A stretch of 36,777 nt of DNA from Proteobacteria bacterium UBA2363 (GTDB taxonomy: Bacteria > Pseudomonadota > Gammaproteobacteria > Xanthomonadales > UBA2363). Below are positions 1 through 7,771 of this stretch, in pieces; within the stretch, counting starts at the first letter, position 1, and every line of letters starts with the position of its first letter. The position numbers were made by a program, and so were the translations under genes. The DNA is taken from positions 40,211 through 76,987 of the forward strand of contig DDTN01000021.1 in the NCBI GenBank assembly GCA_002344355.1, given 5' to 3'. The notes under the pieces were generated by a model. The model was not told the DNA's origin. It worked only from the letters and a program-made list of their open reading frames with translations, and ran no database searches.

Positions 1-472
1 CCTTCTTGGCGGTCGCCTTCTTGGGTGTCGCCTTCCCGGTGGCGACCGTACTGGCGGTGGCCTTCTTCACCTCGGCACGGTTGGCCTTGCGCGCCTTGGC
101 CCGGTCGGCCTTCCTGGAGGTACCGGCGGCCGTCGCCCGCCCGGCCTTGGCGGCGGTGGCCGGCTTGGCCTCGGCCTTGGCCAGGGCCGCCTGCAACCGC
201 TCCAGCACCTCGTCCAGGACGTGGGCCTTCTGCTGGCTGCGCTGGTTGGCGACGCCGCTGGCGCCCGACTTGCTGCCGGTCTGGCTGCGGCTGCCCAGGC
301 GCTGCCGCTGGAACTGGTCGCGCGCCTTGTCGCGCAGGGCGCGCGTGCGATCGACCTTGGCCTTGAGCCGGGCGGCGGTCAGGCCACGGGCCTTGGCCGG
401 CGCGCTGGCGTCGAACAGGTCGAGCTCGGCACGGGTCAGCAGCTTGGCGGCCTGGGTGCGGTTGGTGGGCAT
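1..472 (-). CDS. Lys/Ala-rich conserved hypothetical protein, C-terminus cut by window edge
   Basis: The reading frame starts at an ATG at 472-470 and is still open at base 1, so 157 residues are visible. A strong ribosome site (AAGGAG) lies about 7 bases upstream. The first ~95 residues are charged and Arg/Gln-rich (start MPTNRTQAAKLLTRAELDLF) and look helical. From ~residue 100 the protein becomes a Lys/Ala/Thr-rich low-complexity tail ending in repeats of the type KKATAKK. Such tails are known in bacterial histone-H1-like and other nucleic-acid-binding proteins, so DNA or RNA binding is an inference. The N-terminal part resembles small conserved proteins I associate with Xanthomonadales, but no named family is certain. 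The tail length is unknown. No signal peptide is visible. Confidence 0.75.
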   Translation of the reverse strand, partial: MPTNRTQAAKLLTRAELDLFDASAPAKARGLTAARLKAKVDRTRALRDKARDQFQRQRLGSRSQTGSKSGASGVANQRSQQKAHVLDEVLERLQAALAKAEAKPATAAKAGRATAAGTSRKADRAKARKANRAEVKKATASTVATGKATPKKATAKK

Positions 473-609
473 CGGGAACTCCTTCGTTGGGGATCGCCTG
501 CCTGGGCTCGCGGCAGGTCGTGTGGCGGGCGGACGCCGGCACCCGGCGTCCGCCCCGGCCGACTCCGGGCGGAGCCGGCGGCTGGTCGGTGGTCGCGGAC
601 GGCCTCGGG

Positions 610-1281
610 TCAGTCGTCGCCGCCCAGGAAGGACATCAGGTTCAGCAGGTGCGAGAACAGCACCACGATGTTCGCGAACAGCGACACCGTGATGTAGACC
701 GGGTTGGCGCCCGGCTCGTGGATCATCCGGCTGGTGTCGTACAGGATGAAGCCGCTCATCAGCAGGACCGCCATGCCGGAGATGACCACCGACAGCATCG
801 GCAGCTGGAACACCAGCAGGGCGACGATGCCAAGCAGCACCACGATCACGCCGGCGACCAGGAAGCTGCGCAGGAAGCCGAAGTCGCGACGGCTGACCAG
901 GGCATAGCCGGACAGGCCGGCGAACAGCACCGCGGTCGCGGTGAGGGCGTTGCCGACGATCGCGGCGCCCCCGGGGATCGCCAGGTAGGCGGCGATCATC
1001 GGGCTGAGCAGGAAGCCGACCAGGCCGGCCCACAGGAAGGTCAGCCAGATCGCGGCGTCGCCACGGCGCGCGGCGTTGATCGCGAACGGGCCGCCGATGA
1101 AGACGACCATGAACACCAGCCACATGCCCATGCTCCAGGCGATGCCGCTGCGCAGGCCGAGCAGGGCGCCGAGCGCGGCCACGGCCATGACCATGGCCAG
1201 CAGCAGGTAGGTGTTGCGGACGACGCGCGGCAGGGCGCTGTCGGCGGCGACGGTACGGGTGGGGACGGTGTGCTGGCTCAT
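610..1281 (-). CDS. Bax inhibitor-1/YccA family (UPF0005) membrane protein
   Basis: This 223-residue protein is almost entirely hydrophobic, with about seven predicted membrane segments after a ~20-residue polar N-terminus. The C-terminal part contains the family pattern in which an acidic/polar stretch (ILYDTSRMIHEPGANPVYIT) precedes the last segment and a short acidic tail (GGDD). Length and topology fit the bacterial BI-1/YccA family of inner-membrane proteins. E. coli YccA modulates FtsH, and other members act as pH-sensitive calcium leak channels; which role applies here cannot be read from the sequence. The gene is monocistronic and has its own sigma-70-like promoter at 1312-1340. It diverges from the beta-propeller gene at 1471. 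Confidence 0.92.
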   Translation of the reverse strand: MSQHTVPTRTVAADSALPRVVRNTYLLLAMVMAVAALGALLGLRSGIAWSMGMWLVFMVVFIGGPFAINAARRGDAAIWLTFLWAGLVGFLLSPMIAAYLAIPGGAAIVGNALTATAVLFAGLSGYALVSRRDFGFLRSFLVAGVIVVLLGIVALLVFQLPMLSVVISGMAVLLMSGFILYDTSRMIHEPGANPVYITVSLFANIVVLFSHLLNLMSFLGGDD

Positions 1282-1311
1282 CGGTGCGTGGTCCGGGGGT
1301 GGGATGCGGCA

Positions 1312-1340
1312 ACCTTATGCGAGCCGGGAGTGCCGTTCAA
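1312..1340 (-). promoter_or_regulatory. Sigma-70-like promoter of the BI-1 family gene
   Basis: On the minus strand there is TTGAAC (1340-1335), a 17-base spacer, then TAAGGT (1317-1312). The predicted start of transcription near 1305 leaves a ~24-base leader before the ATG at 1281. Spacing is optimal and both hexamers are good matches, which stands out in such GC-rich DNA. Confidence 0.55.
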
Positions 1341-1396
1341 GCAAACCCGTGGCCGGCCGGCACGCGCCTGGCCGCCGGACCCCGCGCAGCGGCCGC

Positions 1397-1404
1397 TATA
1401 TAGT
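1397..1404 (+). promoter_or_regulatory. Probable -10 element of the secreted propeller gene
   Basis: The AT-rich octamer TATATAGT contains TATAGT at 1399-1404 in the middle of very GC-rich sequence. It lies 66 bases before the ATG at 1471, so a leader of about 60 bases is expected. No convincing -35 element is seen 17 bases upstream. Confidence 0.4.
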
Positions 1405-1470
1405 CCCCCATCCGTCGGGCGACGCGCGCCCGGCGGAAACGCTGCCGAGCGACCGGGGAGGGCGCCAGCG

Positions 1471-3768
1471 ATGTTCGCCAGGACATGGATTGCAGTGGCC
1501 CTGCTGGTGGCCGGATCCTTGCTGCCCGCGGCGGCGGGCCAGGCGCGCGCCGGCATCGGCGGCGACTGGCAGGCGCCCGGACCGGCACCGGCGATCAACG
1601 GCCAGGTCGAGGGCATTCCGCAACGTCCGGTGACCGGCGCGATCAATGCCGTGGTCGCCCACCCGGCCGACGCCGGCACGCTCTGGATCGCGGCCGTGAA
1701 CGGCGGCCTCTGGCGCACCGACGACGCCACCGCGCCGACGCCGGCCTGGACCAGCCTCACCGATTCGCTCGGCGTGCTGTCGTTCGGCGCGCTGACCCTC
1801 GATCCGACCGATCCCGGGCACGCCACCCTGCTCGCGGGCACCGCGCGCACCTCCAGCTTCGCCCGCATCGGCGGCGCCCGCATCGGCCTGCTGCGCAGCA
1901 CCGATGGCGGCGCCAGCTGGACGGTCCTGGATGGCGGCGGCCTGCTGGCCGGCCGCGACATCCAGGCGGTCGCGGCCCGCGGCGCCGTCCTGCTCGCGGC
2001 CACCGACACCGGCCTGTTCCGGTCGGACGACACCGGCGCCGCCTTCGCGCCGGTGTCCGGCGCCGCCGGCAGCGGCCTGCCGGCCGGGCGCAGCAGCGAC
2101 CTGGTCGGCGTCGCCGGCCAGCCCGGCCGGCTGTACGCGGCGGTCACCACCGGCGCGGCCGTGGGGCTGTTCCGCAGCGACGACCTGGGCGCCACCTGGA
2201 GCCGGGTATCGGACGCGGCAGTGCAGACGGCGATGGCCGGCAACGGCAGGGTGCGGCTCGCCACCGGCCCCGGCGGCGCGGTGTTCGCGGCGATCCTGGA
2301 GTCGGCGACGGTCGGGCGCCTGGCGGCGGTGTTCCGCTCCGGCGACCACGGCGCCACCTGGACCGGCCTGGGCATCCCGACCACCGCCGAGCAGAACGGC
2401 GTGGCGATCGGCATCCATCCCGGCGGCCAGGGCAACATCCATTTCTCGCTGGCCGCGGATCCGGCCGACGGCAACCTCGTCTACATCGGCGGCGACCGCC
2501 AGCCCTACTTCGGCGAGGGCGTCCCCGGCAGCACCCAGTACTTCCCGAACTCGCTGGGCGCCATGGACTACACCGGCCGGCTGTTCCGCGGCGACGCCAC
2601 CAGGCCGGCGGCCAGCCGCTGGACCTCGCTCACCCACGCCGGCACCAGCAACAACTCGGCGCCGCATGCCGACTCCCGGGCGATGACGTTCGACGCCGCC
2701 GGCGACCTCATCGAGGTCGACGACGGCGGCATCTACCGGCGCAATTCGCCGCAGACGGGCAACGGCACCTGGGCCTCGGTCAACGGCAACCTGCAGGTCA
2801 CCGAGTACCACGGCATCGCCTACGACGGCCGCGCCGGCCGGGTCATCGGTGGCGCACAGGACACCGGTACCACCGAGCAGCAGACGCCCGATTCGCTGGT
2901 CTTCGACAGCGTCGCAACCGCCGACGGCGGCGACACCGTGGTCGACGACCACTCCTCGCCGACCGTGTCGTTCCGCTACTCGAGCTTCCAGAACCTCAGC
3001 GGCTTCCGCCGGCGCAGCTACGACGCGGCCAACAACTTCACCGGTCAGGTGTTCCCGCCGCGCACGGCGATCGGCGGCAGTCCCGCCATGCAGCCGCAGT
3101 TCTACACGCCCCTGGCGGTCAACGCGGTCGACGGCCTGCGCCTGCTTTTCGGCGCCAGCAACGGCGTCTACGAGTCGGCCGACCAGGGCGCGACGGTCAC
3201 GCGCATCTCCGCGCTGCGGGTGAACCGCTCGGTCGGCGATCCCATGGTCTATGGCGTGCCCGGCAACCCGGACTACGTCCTGGTGGCGATCGAGAACGCC
3301 CTGCACCGGCGCACCGTCGCCGGGACGGCGCTGACCCTGGTCGCCAGCTTCGGCGCCGGCAACGACTGGATCCGCGACGTCGTGGTCGATCCGGGCGATC
3401 CGCGCCGCCTGTTCGCGACCACGGCCAGCGTGGTCCGCGCCAGCGGCAACGGCGGCAGCGGCTTCGAGACGATCACCGGCAACCTGGCCGCGCTCGGCGC
3501 CGGCGAGCTGCGCGCGCTCGAGTACGTCCCCGCGCCGGGCGGCGGCATCCTGCTGGTCGGCAGCGACCGTGGCGTGTTCGCCAGTTTCGGCCAGGGCGGG
3601 TTCGGCGCGTGGCAGCGCCTGGGCAACGGCCTGCCCAGGGCGGTGGTGTTCGAGCTGGACTACCACGAAGGCCGCGACCTGCTGGTCGCCGGCCTGCTCG
3701 GCCGCGGCGCCTGGACCCTGGCGGGAGTCTCGGCGATCGACCGCATCTTCGCCGACGGTTTCCAGTGA
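1471..3768 (+). CDS. Secreted Asp-box (BNR/sialidase/VPS10-like) beta-propeller protein with C-terminal FADGFQ tail
   Basis: A 765-residue exported protein. A Sec signal peptide (start MFARTWIAVALLVAGSLLP) ends near residue 27 at an A-x-A-G site. The body has repeated Asp-box motifs of the S-x-D-x-G-x-[TS]-W type: RSTDGGASW (142-150), RSDDTGAAF (184-192), RSDDLGATW (235-243), RSGDHGATW (289-297) and a degenerate SADQGATV (569-576). These mark a multi-bladed propeller of the sialidase/sortilin kind. No sialidase catalytic set (Arg triad) could be assigned, so an enzymatic role is not claimed. The last residues read DRIFADGFQ, a tail shared in form with the protein ending at 6166. The frame is open far upstream, but only the ATG at 1471 has both a GGGGAG ribosome site and a signal peptide. 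The next gene starts 23 bases downstream and is probably co-transcribed. Confidence 0.85.
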   Translation: MFARTWIAVALLVAGSLLPAAAGQARAGIGGDWQAPGPAPAINGQVEGIPQRPVTGAINAVVAHPADAGTLWIAAVNGGLWRTDDATAPTPAWTSLTDSLGVLSFGALTLDPTDPGHATLLAGTARTSSFARIGGARIGLLRSTDGGASWTVLDGGGLLAGRDIQAVAARGAVLLAATDTGLFRSDDTGAAFAPVSGAAGSGLPAGRSSDLVGVAGQPGRLYAAVTTGAAVGLFRSDDLGATWSRVSDAAVQTAMAGNGRVRLATGPGGAVFAAILESATVGRLAAVFRSGDHGATWTGLGIPTTAEQNGVAIGIHPGGQGNIHFSLAADPADGNLVYIGGDRQPYFGEGVPGSTQYFPNSLGAMDYTGRLFRGDATRPAASRWTSLTHAGTSNNSAPHADSRAMTFDAAGDLIEVDDGGIYRRNSPQTGNGTWASVNGNLQVTEYHGIAYDGRAGRVIGGAQDTGTTEQQTPDSLVFDSVATADGGDTVVDDHSSPTVSFRYSSFQNLSGFRRRSYDAANNFTGQVFPPRTAIGGSPAMQPQFYTPLAVNAVDGLRLLFGASNGVYESADQGATVTRISALRVNRSVGDPMVYGVPGNPDYVLVAIENALHRRTVAGTALTLVASFGAGNDWIRDVVVDPGDPRRLFATTASVVRASGNGGSGFETITGNLAALGAGELRALEYVPAPGGGILLVGSDRGVFASFGQGGFGAWQRLGNGLPRAVVFELDYHEGRDLLVAGLLGRGAWTLAGVSAIDRIFADGFQ

Positions 3769-3791
3769 CGGGGCCCGGCAGGGGAACACCG

Positions 3792-4763
3792 ATGACCAGA
3801 CGTCCGCAGCTGCGCATCCTCCTGGCACTCGTCGCCGCGGGCCTGGCCGCGACGGCCGCCGCGGCTCCGCTGGCGACACCCGCCGATGGCGGCGACGCCA
3901 CCCTGCTCGCCAGCGGCGTCCTGGTGGCACCGGAGGCCGACCACGTGTTCGTCACCGACCGCGCCGGCCGGGTCGCCGCGGTCGGCCTCGACGCGGGCCG
4001 GCCGCGCTGGACCGGTCCGGCACGGGGGCGGCCGCTGGCCGTGCATGGCGGCGGCCTGTGGGTGCTGGCGCCCCCCGAGCGCAGCGGCGAACTGCTGCTG
4101 TTGCGCCTGGACCCGGTCTCCGGTGCGGTCGTGGCGCGCCTGTCGGCGACGCTGCCGCCGGACGTGCTGGCCAGTCCGTTCGCGCAGGCGGCCAGCCGGT
4201 TCGAGGCGCTCGCCCGGGCCGAAGGCGAGGTCCTGCACCTGCACTGGCAGGCGGAGCGCTGGCCCTTGCGCGGCGCCCTGCTCGACGATGCCGGCGAGGA
4301 GGCGGCCAGCCACGACGCCGGCGTGCTGGCGCTCGACGCCCAGGGCGGCAGCCTGGTGGCGCTGGCGGGCATCGAGTCCGAGCCATGGCGCCGGCCGGAC
4401 CTTCCGGACGCGCTGCGCACGGCCGGCCTGCCCGGCACGCAGTTCGTCTCCGCCGATGGCGACCAGGTGCTGACCGCCACCCCGGTGACCGACGATCCGA
4501 TCGGGCTGCGCTGGCGCTGGCAACTGAGCCGGCGCGACGACGGCCGCGCGCTGGGCAACCTGCTGGCCCATTACCCGATGGCGCCGTTCCTGCTGCGCGG
4601 CTCGACCCTGGTCTGGCGCGAGGAGCCGGTGGTCCTGGTCGGCCCCGACGGCCGGGTGCTCGCGTCCGGTCTGCGGCTGCAGGCCGCCGACCTGGCCACT
4701 GGCCGGCTGCTGTGGTCGGTCGAACTCGCCGATCCGGTGCACCGCCTGCCACCACCGCCCTGA
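3792..4763 (+). CDS. Exported PQQ/quinoprotein-like beta-propeller protein
   Basis: A 323-residue protein with a clear Sec signal peptide (MTRRPQLRILLALVAAGLAA, cleavage near AAA-AP around residue 28). The mature part alternates short beta-strand-like stretches with motifs such as D-A-G-R-P-R-W and L-A-T-G-R-L-L-W, the W-bearing pattern of PQQ-like propeller blades. No haem or quinone ligand set is visible, so it is more likely a scaffold or binding propeller than a dehydrogenase. It follows the 765-residue propeller after 23 bases and ends 182 bases before the tandem-repeat protein, so the three are probably functionally linked. It ends in Pro-rich PPPP and lacks the GF[EQ] tail of its neighbours. 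Confidence 0.6.
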   Translation: MTRRPQLRILLALVAAGLAATAAAAPLATPADGGDATLLASGVLVAPEADHVFVTDRAGRVAAVGLDAGRPRWTGPARGRPLAVHGGGLWVLAPPERSGELLLLRLDPVSGAVVARLSATLPPDVLASPFAQAASRFEALARAEGEVLHLHWQAERWPLRGALLDDAGEEAASHDAGVLALDAQGGSLVALAGIESEPWRRPDLPDALRTAGLPGTQFVSADGDQVLTATPVTDDPIGLRWRWQLSRRDDGRALGNLLAHYPMAPFLLRGSTLVWREEPVVLVGPDGRVLASGLRLQAADLATGRLLWSVELADPVHRLPPPP

Positions 4764-4786
4764 GCCCGGCGACGCGCGGCGCAGTC

Positions 4787-4803
4787 GGGGCCGGCGCGGC
4801 CCC
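4787..4803. terminator. GC hairpin after the second propeller gene
   Basis: GGGGCC, a 5-base loop, then GGCCCC form a perfect 6-bp stem starting 24 bases after the stop codon at 4763. There is no T tract, so it would be at best a Rho-assisted terminator or an mRNA-stabilising hairpin. Confidence 0.3.
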
Positions 4804-4911
4804 GGCGCCAGCGACGCGCCGCCTCCGGTTCCGGGCCGACGCCGGCGAGGCCACGTCCCCGATCGGCCCGCCATGAGCCGGTTCGCCCCTGTTCGGCGCC
4901 AAGAGGGTGTC

Positions 4912-4926
4912 GGCCTCGTCGAGGCC
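4912..4926 (+). promoter_or_regulatory. Leader hairpin just before an exact AGGAGG ribosome site
   Basis: GGCCTC-GTC-GAGGCC folds into a perfect 6-bp stem with a 3-base loop. It ends 6 bases before the AGGAGG at 4933-4938, which serves the GTG start at 4946. The hairpin may keep the ribosome site exposed or protect the 5' end. No effector-binding element is recognisable. Confidence 0.35.
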
Positions 4927-4945
4927 CCCGACAGGAGGCGTCCCC

Positions 4946-6166
4946 GTGGAGAACACCATTCCTTGCCCCGCCGCGCGCGTCGCGTTCCGGGGCCGGCTCG
5001 CGCTGCTGCTGCTCCCCTGGCTGGCGCTCGCCCAGGCGGGAACGCCGCCGCCGGGCGGCAGCGACCTCAACCTGCTGCCGAACACCCGGTTCCTGGGCAG
5101 CGGCGGCGCGGTCGAGGGCAACGTGACCGGCACCGTCCCGGCCGCCTGGCGCGGCTTCGCGGTGGGCGGCGCGGCGCTGGCCCTGCAGGCCGACCCGCTC
5201 GCCGCCGATGCGCTGTATCCGGGCAGCCCGCCCACCTTCGCCATGCGCCTTGCCGTCACCACCCGCGGCGCCGACCAGGGCTTCGACAACGCGCCCTGGC
5301 TGTTCGCGGTCCAGGCCGGACGCGGCTACCGGGCCGGCGTCTGGGTGCGCTCGGGCAACCCCGGCCAGGCCAGCCAGGGCTTCACCGTGTCGATGCCGTT
5401 CTTCGATGCCGACCTGGCGTTCACCGGCCGCGACCCCGGCGCCTTCTCGGGCGTGGCCGGCGCCGACTGGACCTGGGTCGAGGGCCCGCTGGCGGCGGCC
5501 GAGCCGGGCGACGCCTATGCGCAGATCGCCATCCGCCTCGCCGACGACGGCGGCCCGGACGTCCTGCAGGTGGCCCTGCCCTCGGTGCCCGGCCTGCCGG
5601 TCGGCAACGAGGTGCCCAACCCGCAGTTCGCCGGCACCGGCGGCGCCGCCGGCGGCGCGGTCACCGGCAGCGTGCCGGACCTGTGGCGCGCCTTCGCGCT
5701 GGGAGCGACCAGCCTGGCCCTGGAGCGGGTGCCGCTGCCGGCCAACACGCTGTTTCCCGGGGCGCCACCGGCCAGCGCGATGCGCCTGGCGGTCGGCAAC
5801 GGCGACGGCAGCAGCGCCGCCTTCGACCACGAGCAGGCGCGGGCCCGTCTGCAGCCCGGGCACCTCTACTACGCCGAGGCGTTCATGCGCTCGGGCAATG
5901 CCGGTGGCGCGCCCCAGCAGGTGCTGGTGACGGTGCCGGTGTTCGATGCCGACGGCAACTTCACCGGCCAGCAGCCCGGGACCTTCCTGGCCACGGTCGG
6001 GCCGGACTGGACCCTGGTGGCCGGCCCGCCGTTCCGCGCCGCGGCCGGCACCACGGCCAACCTCGCGTTCCGTCCGCAGGCGGACGGCAACGACGACATC
6101 GTGCTGGTCGCCGGGCCGCGCCTGGTCGGGCCCACCGAAGCGCTGTTCGGCAACGGCTTCGAGTAG
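4946..6166 (+). CDS. Secreted tandem-repeat (carbohydrate-binding-module-like) protein with C-terminal FGNGFE tail
   Basis: The protein has 406 residues from GTG 4946, chosen because AGGAGG sits 7 bases upstream and a signal peptide (hydrophobic run at residues 18-29, cleavage near LAQA) follows at once. The mature part is two copies of one ~180-residue module, roughly 42-220 and 221-398. They share N-x-x-F-x-G-[ST]-G-G, V-T-G-[ST]-V-P-x-x-W-R-x-F-A, F-D-A-D-x-x-F-T-G-x-x-P-G-x-F and G-x-D-W-[TL]-x-V-x-G-P. Aromatic-rich all-beta modules with this layout resemble family 4/9-type carbohydrate-binding modules (jelly rolls), but no catalytic domain is attached. The last residues read EALFGNGFE, matching in form the tail of the propeller ending at 3768. 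A cell-surface or secreted glycan-binding role is inferred. Confidence 0.78.
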   Translation: MENTIPCPAARVAFRGRLALLLLPWLALAQAGTPPPGGSDLNLLPNTRFLGSGGAVEGNVTGTVPAAWRGFAVGGAALALQADPLAADALYPGSPPTFAMRLAVTTRGADQGFDNAPWLFAVQAGRGYRAGVWVRSGNPGQASQGFTVSMPFFDADLAFTGRDPGAFSGVAGADWTWVEGPLAAAEPGDAYAQIAIRLADDGGPDVLQVALPSVPGLPVGNEVPNPQFAGTGGAAGGAVTGSVPDLWRAFALGATSLALERVPLPANTLFPGAPPASAMRLAVGNGDGSSAAFDHEQARARLQPGHLYYAEAFMRSGNAGGAPQQVLVTVPVFDADGNFTGQQPGTFLATVGPDWTLVAGPPFRAAAGTTANLAFRPQADGNDDIVLVAGPRLVGPTEALFGNGFE

Positions 6167-6315
6167 CCGCCGGCCGGGGCGGCGTTGCGGTCGTCGCGGC
6201 CGGCAGGCGCGCCGGATGCGGGGCGGCGGGGTCGGGGGATGGCGGCCGGCTGAACGGGACGACGCGGCGGCCGGCCGGCTTCCGGATCGGTTCAGCGCGC
6301 GGCGGCGAAGGTTCG

Positions 6316-6337
6316 GGCGCCGGTCATCGCCGGCGCC
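6316..6337. terminator. GC hairpin between the tandem-repeat gene and the lipoprotein gene
   Basis: GGCGCCGG, loop TCATCG, CCGGCGCC: a perfect 8-bp stem about 150 bases after the stop at 6166 and 55 bases before the next ATG. It has no T tract. It could end the upstream transcript or structure the leader of the EF-hand gene. Confidence 0.35.
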
Positions 6338-6391
6338 GCCCCTTCCTCCCGGAGGACCCGCACCGCACAACAGGCAACAAGGAGAGCCCCC

Positions 6392-6667
6392 ATGACCAGA
6401 ACCCCCTTCGTGCCCGCCCTCGCCGCCCTCGCCCTGTCCGGCCTGCTCGCCGCCTGCGCCGCCCCCGGCACGCCCAGCACCTCGCAGGGCGCCGAGCGCC
6501 ATTTCCGCGCGATGGACCGCAACAACGACGGCGTGCTGACCCGCGACGAGCTCAATCCCGAGCTCGCCCTGTACCAGGATTTCGCGCGCTGGGATGTCGA
6601 CGGCACCGGCGCCATCGAGCTCGACGAGTTCTTCGAATACCTGCGCCAGAACCAGCCGCCACGCTGA
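6392..6667 (+). CDS. Small EF-hand lipoprotein
   Basis: A 91-residue protein with an AAGGAG ribosome site 6 bases before the ATG. A lipoprotein signal peptide ends at the lipobox L19-A20-A21-C22, so the mature protein should be lipidated on Cys22. Two calcium-binding EF-hand loops follow. Loop 1 has D42, N44, D46, G47, T50 and E53; loop 2 has D68, D70, T72, G73, E76 and E79. Both have the full set of oxygen ligands at positions 1, 3, 5, 9 and 12. The residue after Cys is Ala, not Asp, so outer-membrane sorting by Lol is expected. Calcium sensing or buffering in the periplasm is inferred. Nothing in the sequence ties it firmly to its neighbours. Confidence 0.82.
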   Translation: MTRTPFVPALAALALSGLLAACAAPGTPSTSQGAERHFRAMDRNNDGVLTRDELNPELALYQDFARWDVDGTGAIELDEFFEYLRQNQPPR

Positions 6668-6753
6668 CCGGCCCCGGTCCGGTCCGGCCGCGCCACTGGC
6701 GCGGCGGGCCGGCCGGCCCGACACTGGGGCGCCCGGCCATAGCGAGCGCCGCC

Positions 6754-7713
6754 ATGCTGCATCCGGACGTCACCGCCACCATCGGCGGCACCCCGATCAT
6801 CCGCCTGAACCGGCTGCCGCCGCCCGGCATCGAGCTGTGGGTGAAGCTCGAGGCCGCCAATCCCGGCGGCTCGGTCAAGGACCGCCTGGCCCTGGGCATC
6901 ATCCTGGATGCCGAGCAGCGCGGCCTGCTGAAGGCCGGCGACACCGTGGTCGAGGCGACCAGCGGCAACACCGGCATCGCCCTGGCGATGGTCTGCGCGG
7001 CGCGCGGCTACCGCTTCGTGGCGGTGATGAGCGAGACCTTCTCGATCGAGCGCCGCAAGCTGATGCGCGCCTACGGCGCCCGGGTGATCCTGACGCCCGC
7101 GGCCGAGCGCGGCTCGGGGATGGTGCGCCGGGCGGAGGAACTGGCCCGCCGCCACGGCTGGTTCCTGGCGCGGCAGTTCGAGAACCCCGCCAACCCCGAC
7201 TACCACGCCGCCACCACCGGCCCGGAGATCCTGCGCGACTTCGCCGGGCGCCGCCTGGACGCCTTCGTCACCGGCTGGGGCACCGGCGGCACCATGAGCG
7301 GCGCCGGGCGGGTGCTCAAGGCGGCCCGGCCCGGGCTGCGCATCGTCACCTGCGAGCCGGCCGGCGCCGCCCTGCTGGCCGGCGCCGACTGGCAGCCGCA
7401 CCGCATCCAGGGCTGGACGCCGGATTTCGTGCCGGCGGTGCTGGACCGCTCGGTGTTCGACGACAACATCGCGGTCGACGACGTGCTGGCCCGCGACACC
7501 GCCCGCCGCCTGGCCGCGGAGGAAGGCCTGTTCGTCGGCCTCTCCTCCGGGGCCACGGTCGCCGCAGCGCTCGTCGAGGCCCGCCGTGCGGCCGCCGGCA
7601 GCGTGCTGCTGGCGATGCTGCCGGACACCGGCGAGCGCTACCTGTCGACCTTCCTGTTCGAAGGCGTCGAGGACGCCTCCGACGACGCCTGGCTGGCGTC
7701 GCTGGAGGGCTGA
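6754..7713 (+). CDS. cysK: Cysteine synthase (O-acetylserine sulfhydrylase), PLP-dependent
   Basis: 319 residues, fold-type II PLP enzyme. The PLP lysine is K42 in N-P-G-G-S-V-K-D-R. The substrate/PLP-binding loop TSGNTG is at 69-74, and the phosphate-binding GWGTGGTMSG loop lies further on. The segment H-R-I-Q-G-x-x-x-x-F-V-P and the late G-L-F-V-G-L-S-S-G-A are more CysK- than CysM-like. It makes cysteine and acetate from O-acetylserine and sulfide in the cytoplasm. A GACACT -10-like hexamer lies at 6720-6725, 28 bases before the ATG. The proB start follows 58 bases after the stop. Cystathionine beta-synthase-type activity cannot be excluded, but no CBS regulatory domain is present. Confidence 0.9.
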   Translation: MLHPDVTATIGGTPIIRLNRLPPPGIELWVKLEAANPGGSVKDRLALGIILDAEQRGLLKAGDTVVEATSGNTGIALAMVCAARGYRFVAVMSETFSIERRKLMRAYGARVILTPAAERGSGMVRRAEELARRHGWFLARQFENPANPDYHAATTGPEILRDFAGRRLDAFVTGWGTGGTMSGAGRVLKAARPGLRIVTCEPAGAALLAGADWQPHRIQGWTPDFVPAVLDRSVFDDNIAVDDVLARDTARRLAAEEGLFVGLSSGATVAAALVEARRAAAGSVLLAMLPDTGERYLSTFLFEGVEDASDDAWLASLEG

Positions 7714-7759
7714 GCGGGAAACGCCGGGGCCGGCGCTTCCCGCGGCACCGGCGATCGCC

Positions 7760-7765
7760 GACACT
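7760..7765 (+). promoter_or_regulatory. -10-like GACACT close to the proB start, possible leaderless transcript
   Basis: The hexamer GACACT is separated from the proB ATG (7772) by only 6 bases (GCGCCC), and no Shine-Dalgarno sequence is visible. If it is a true -10 element, transcription starts at or next to the A of the start codon. The same arrangement occurs before the LuxR regulator and DUF294 genes of this window. Confidence 0.4.
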
Positions 7766-7771
7766 GCGCCC

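Noticed and set aside
487..1470. Long upstream extension of the Asp-box propeller reading frame
   Set aside because: It is antisense to the BI-1 gene, is Gln/Arg/His-rich without any family pattern, and would place the signal peptide in the middle of the protein. The ATG at 1471 has a ribosome site.
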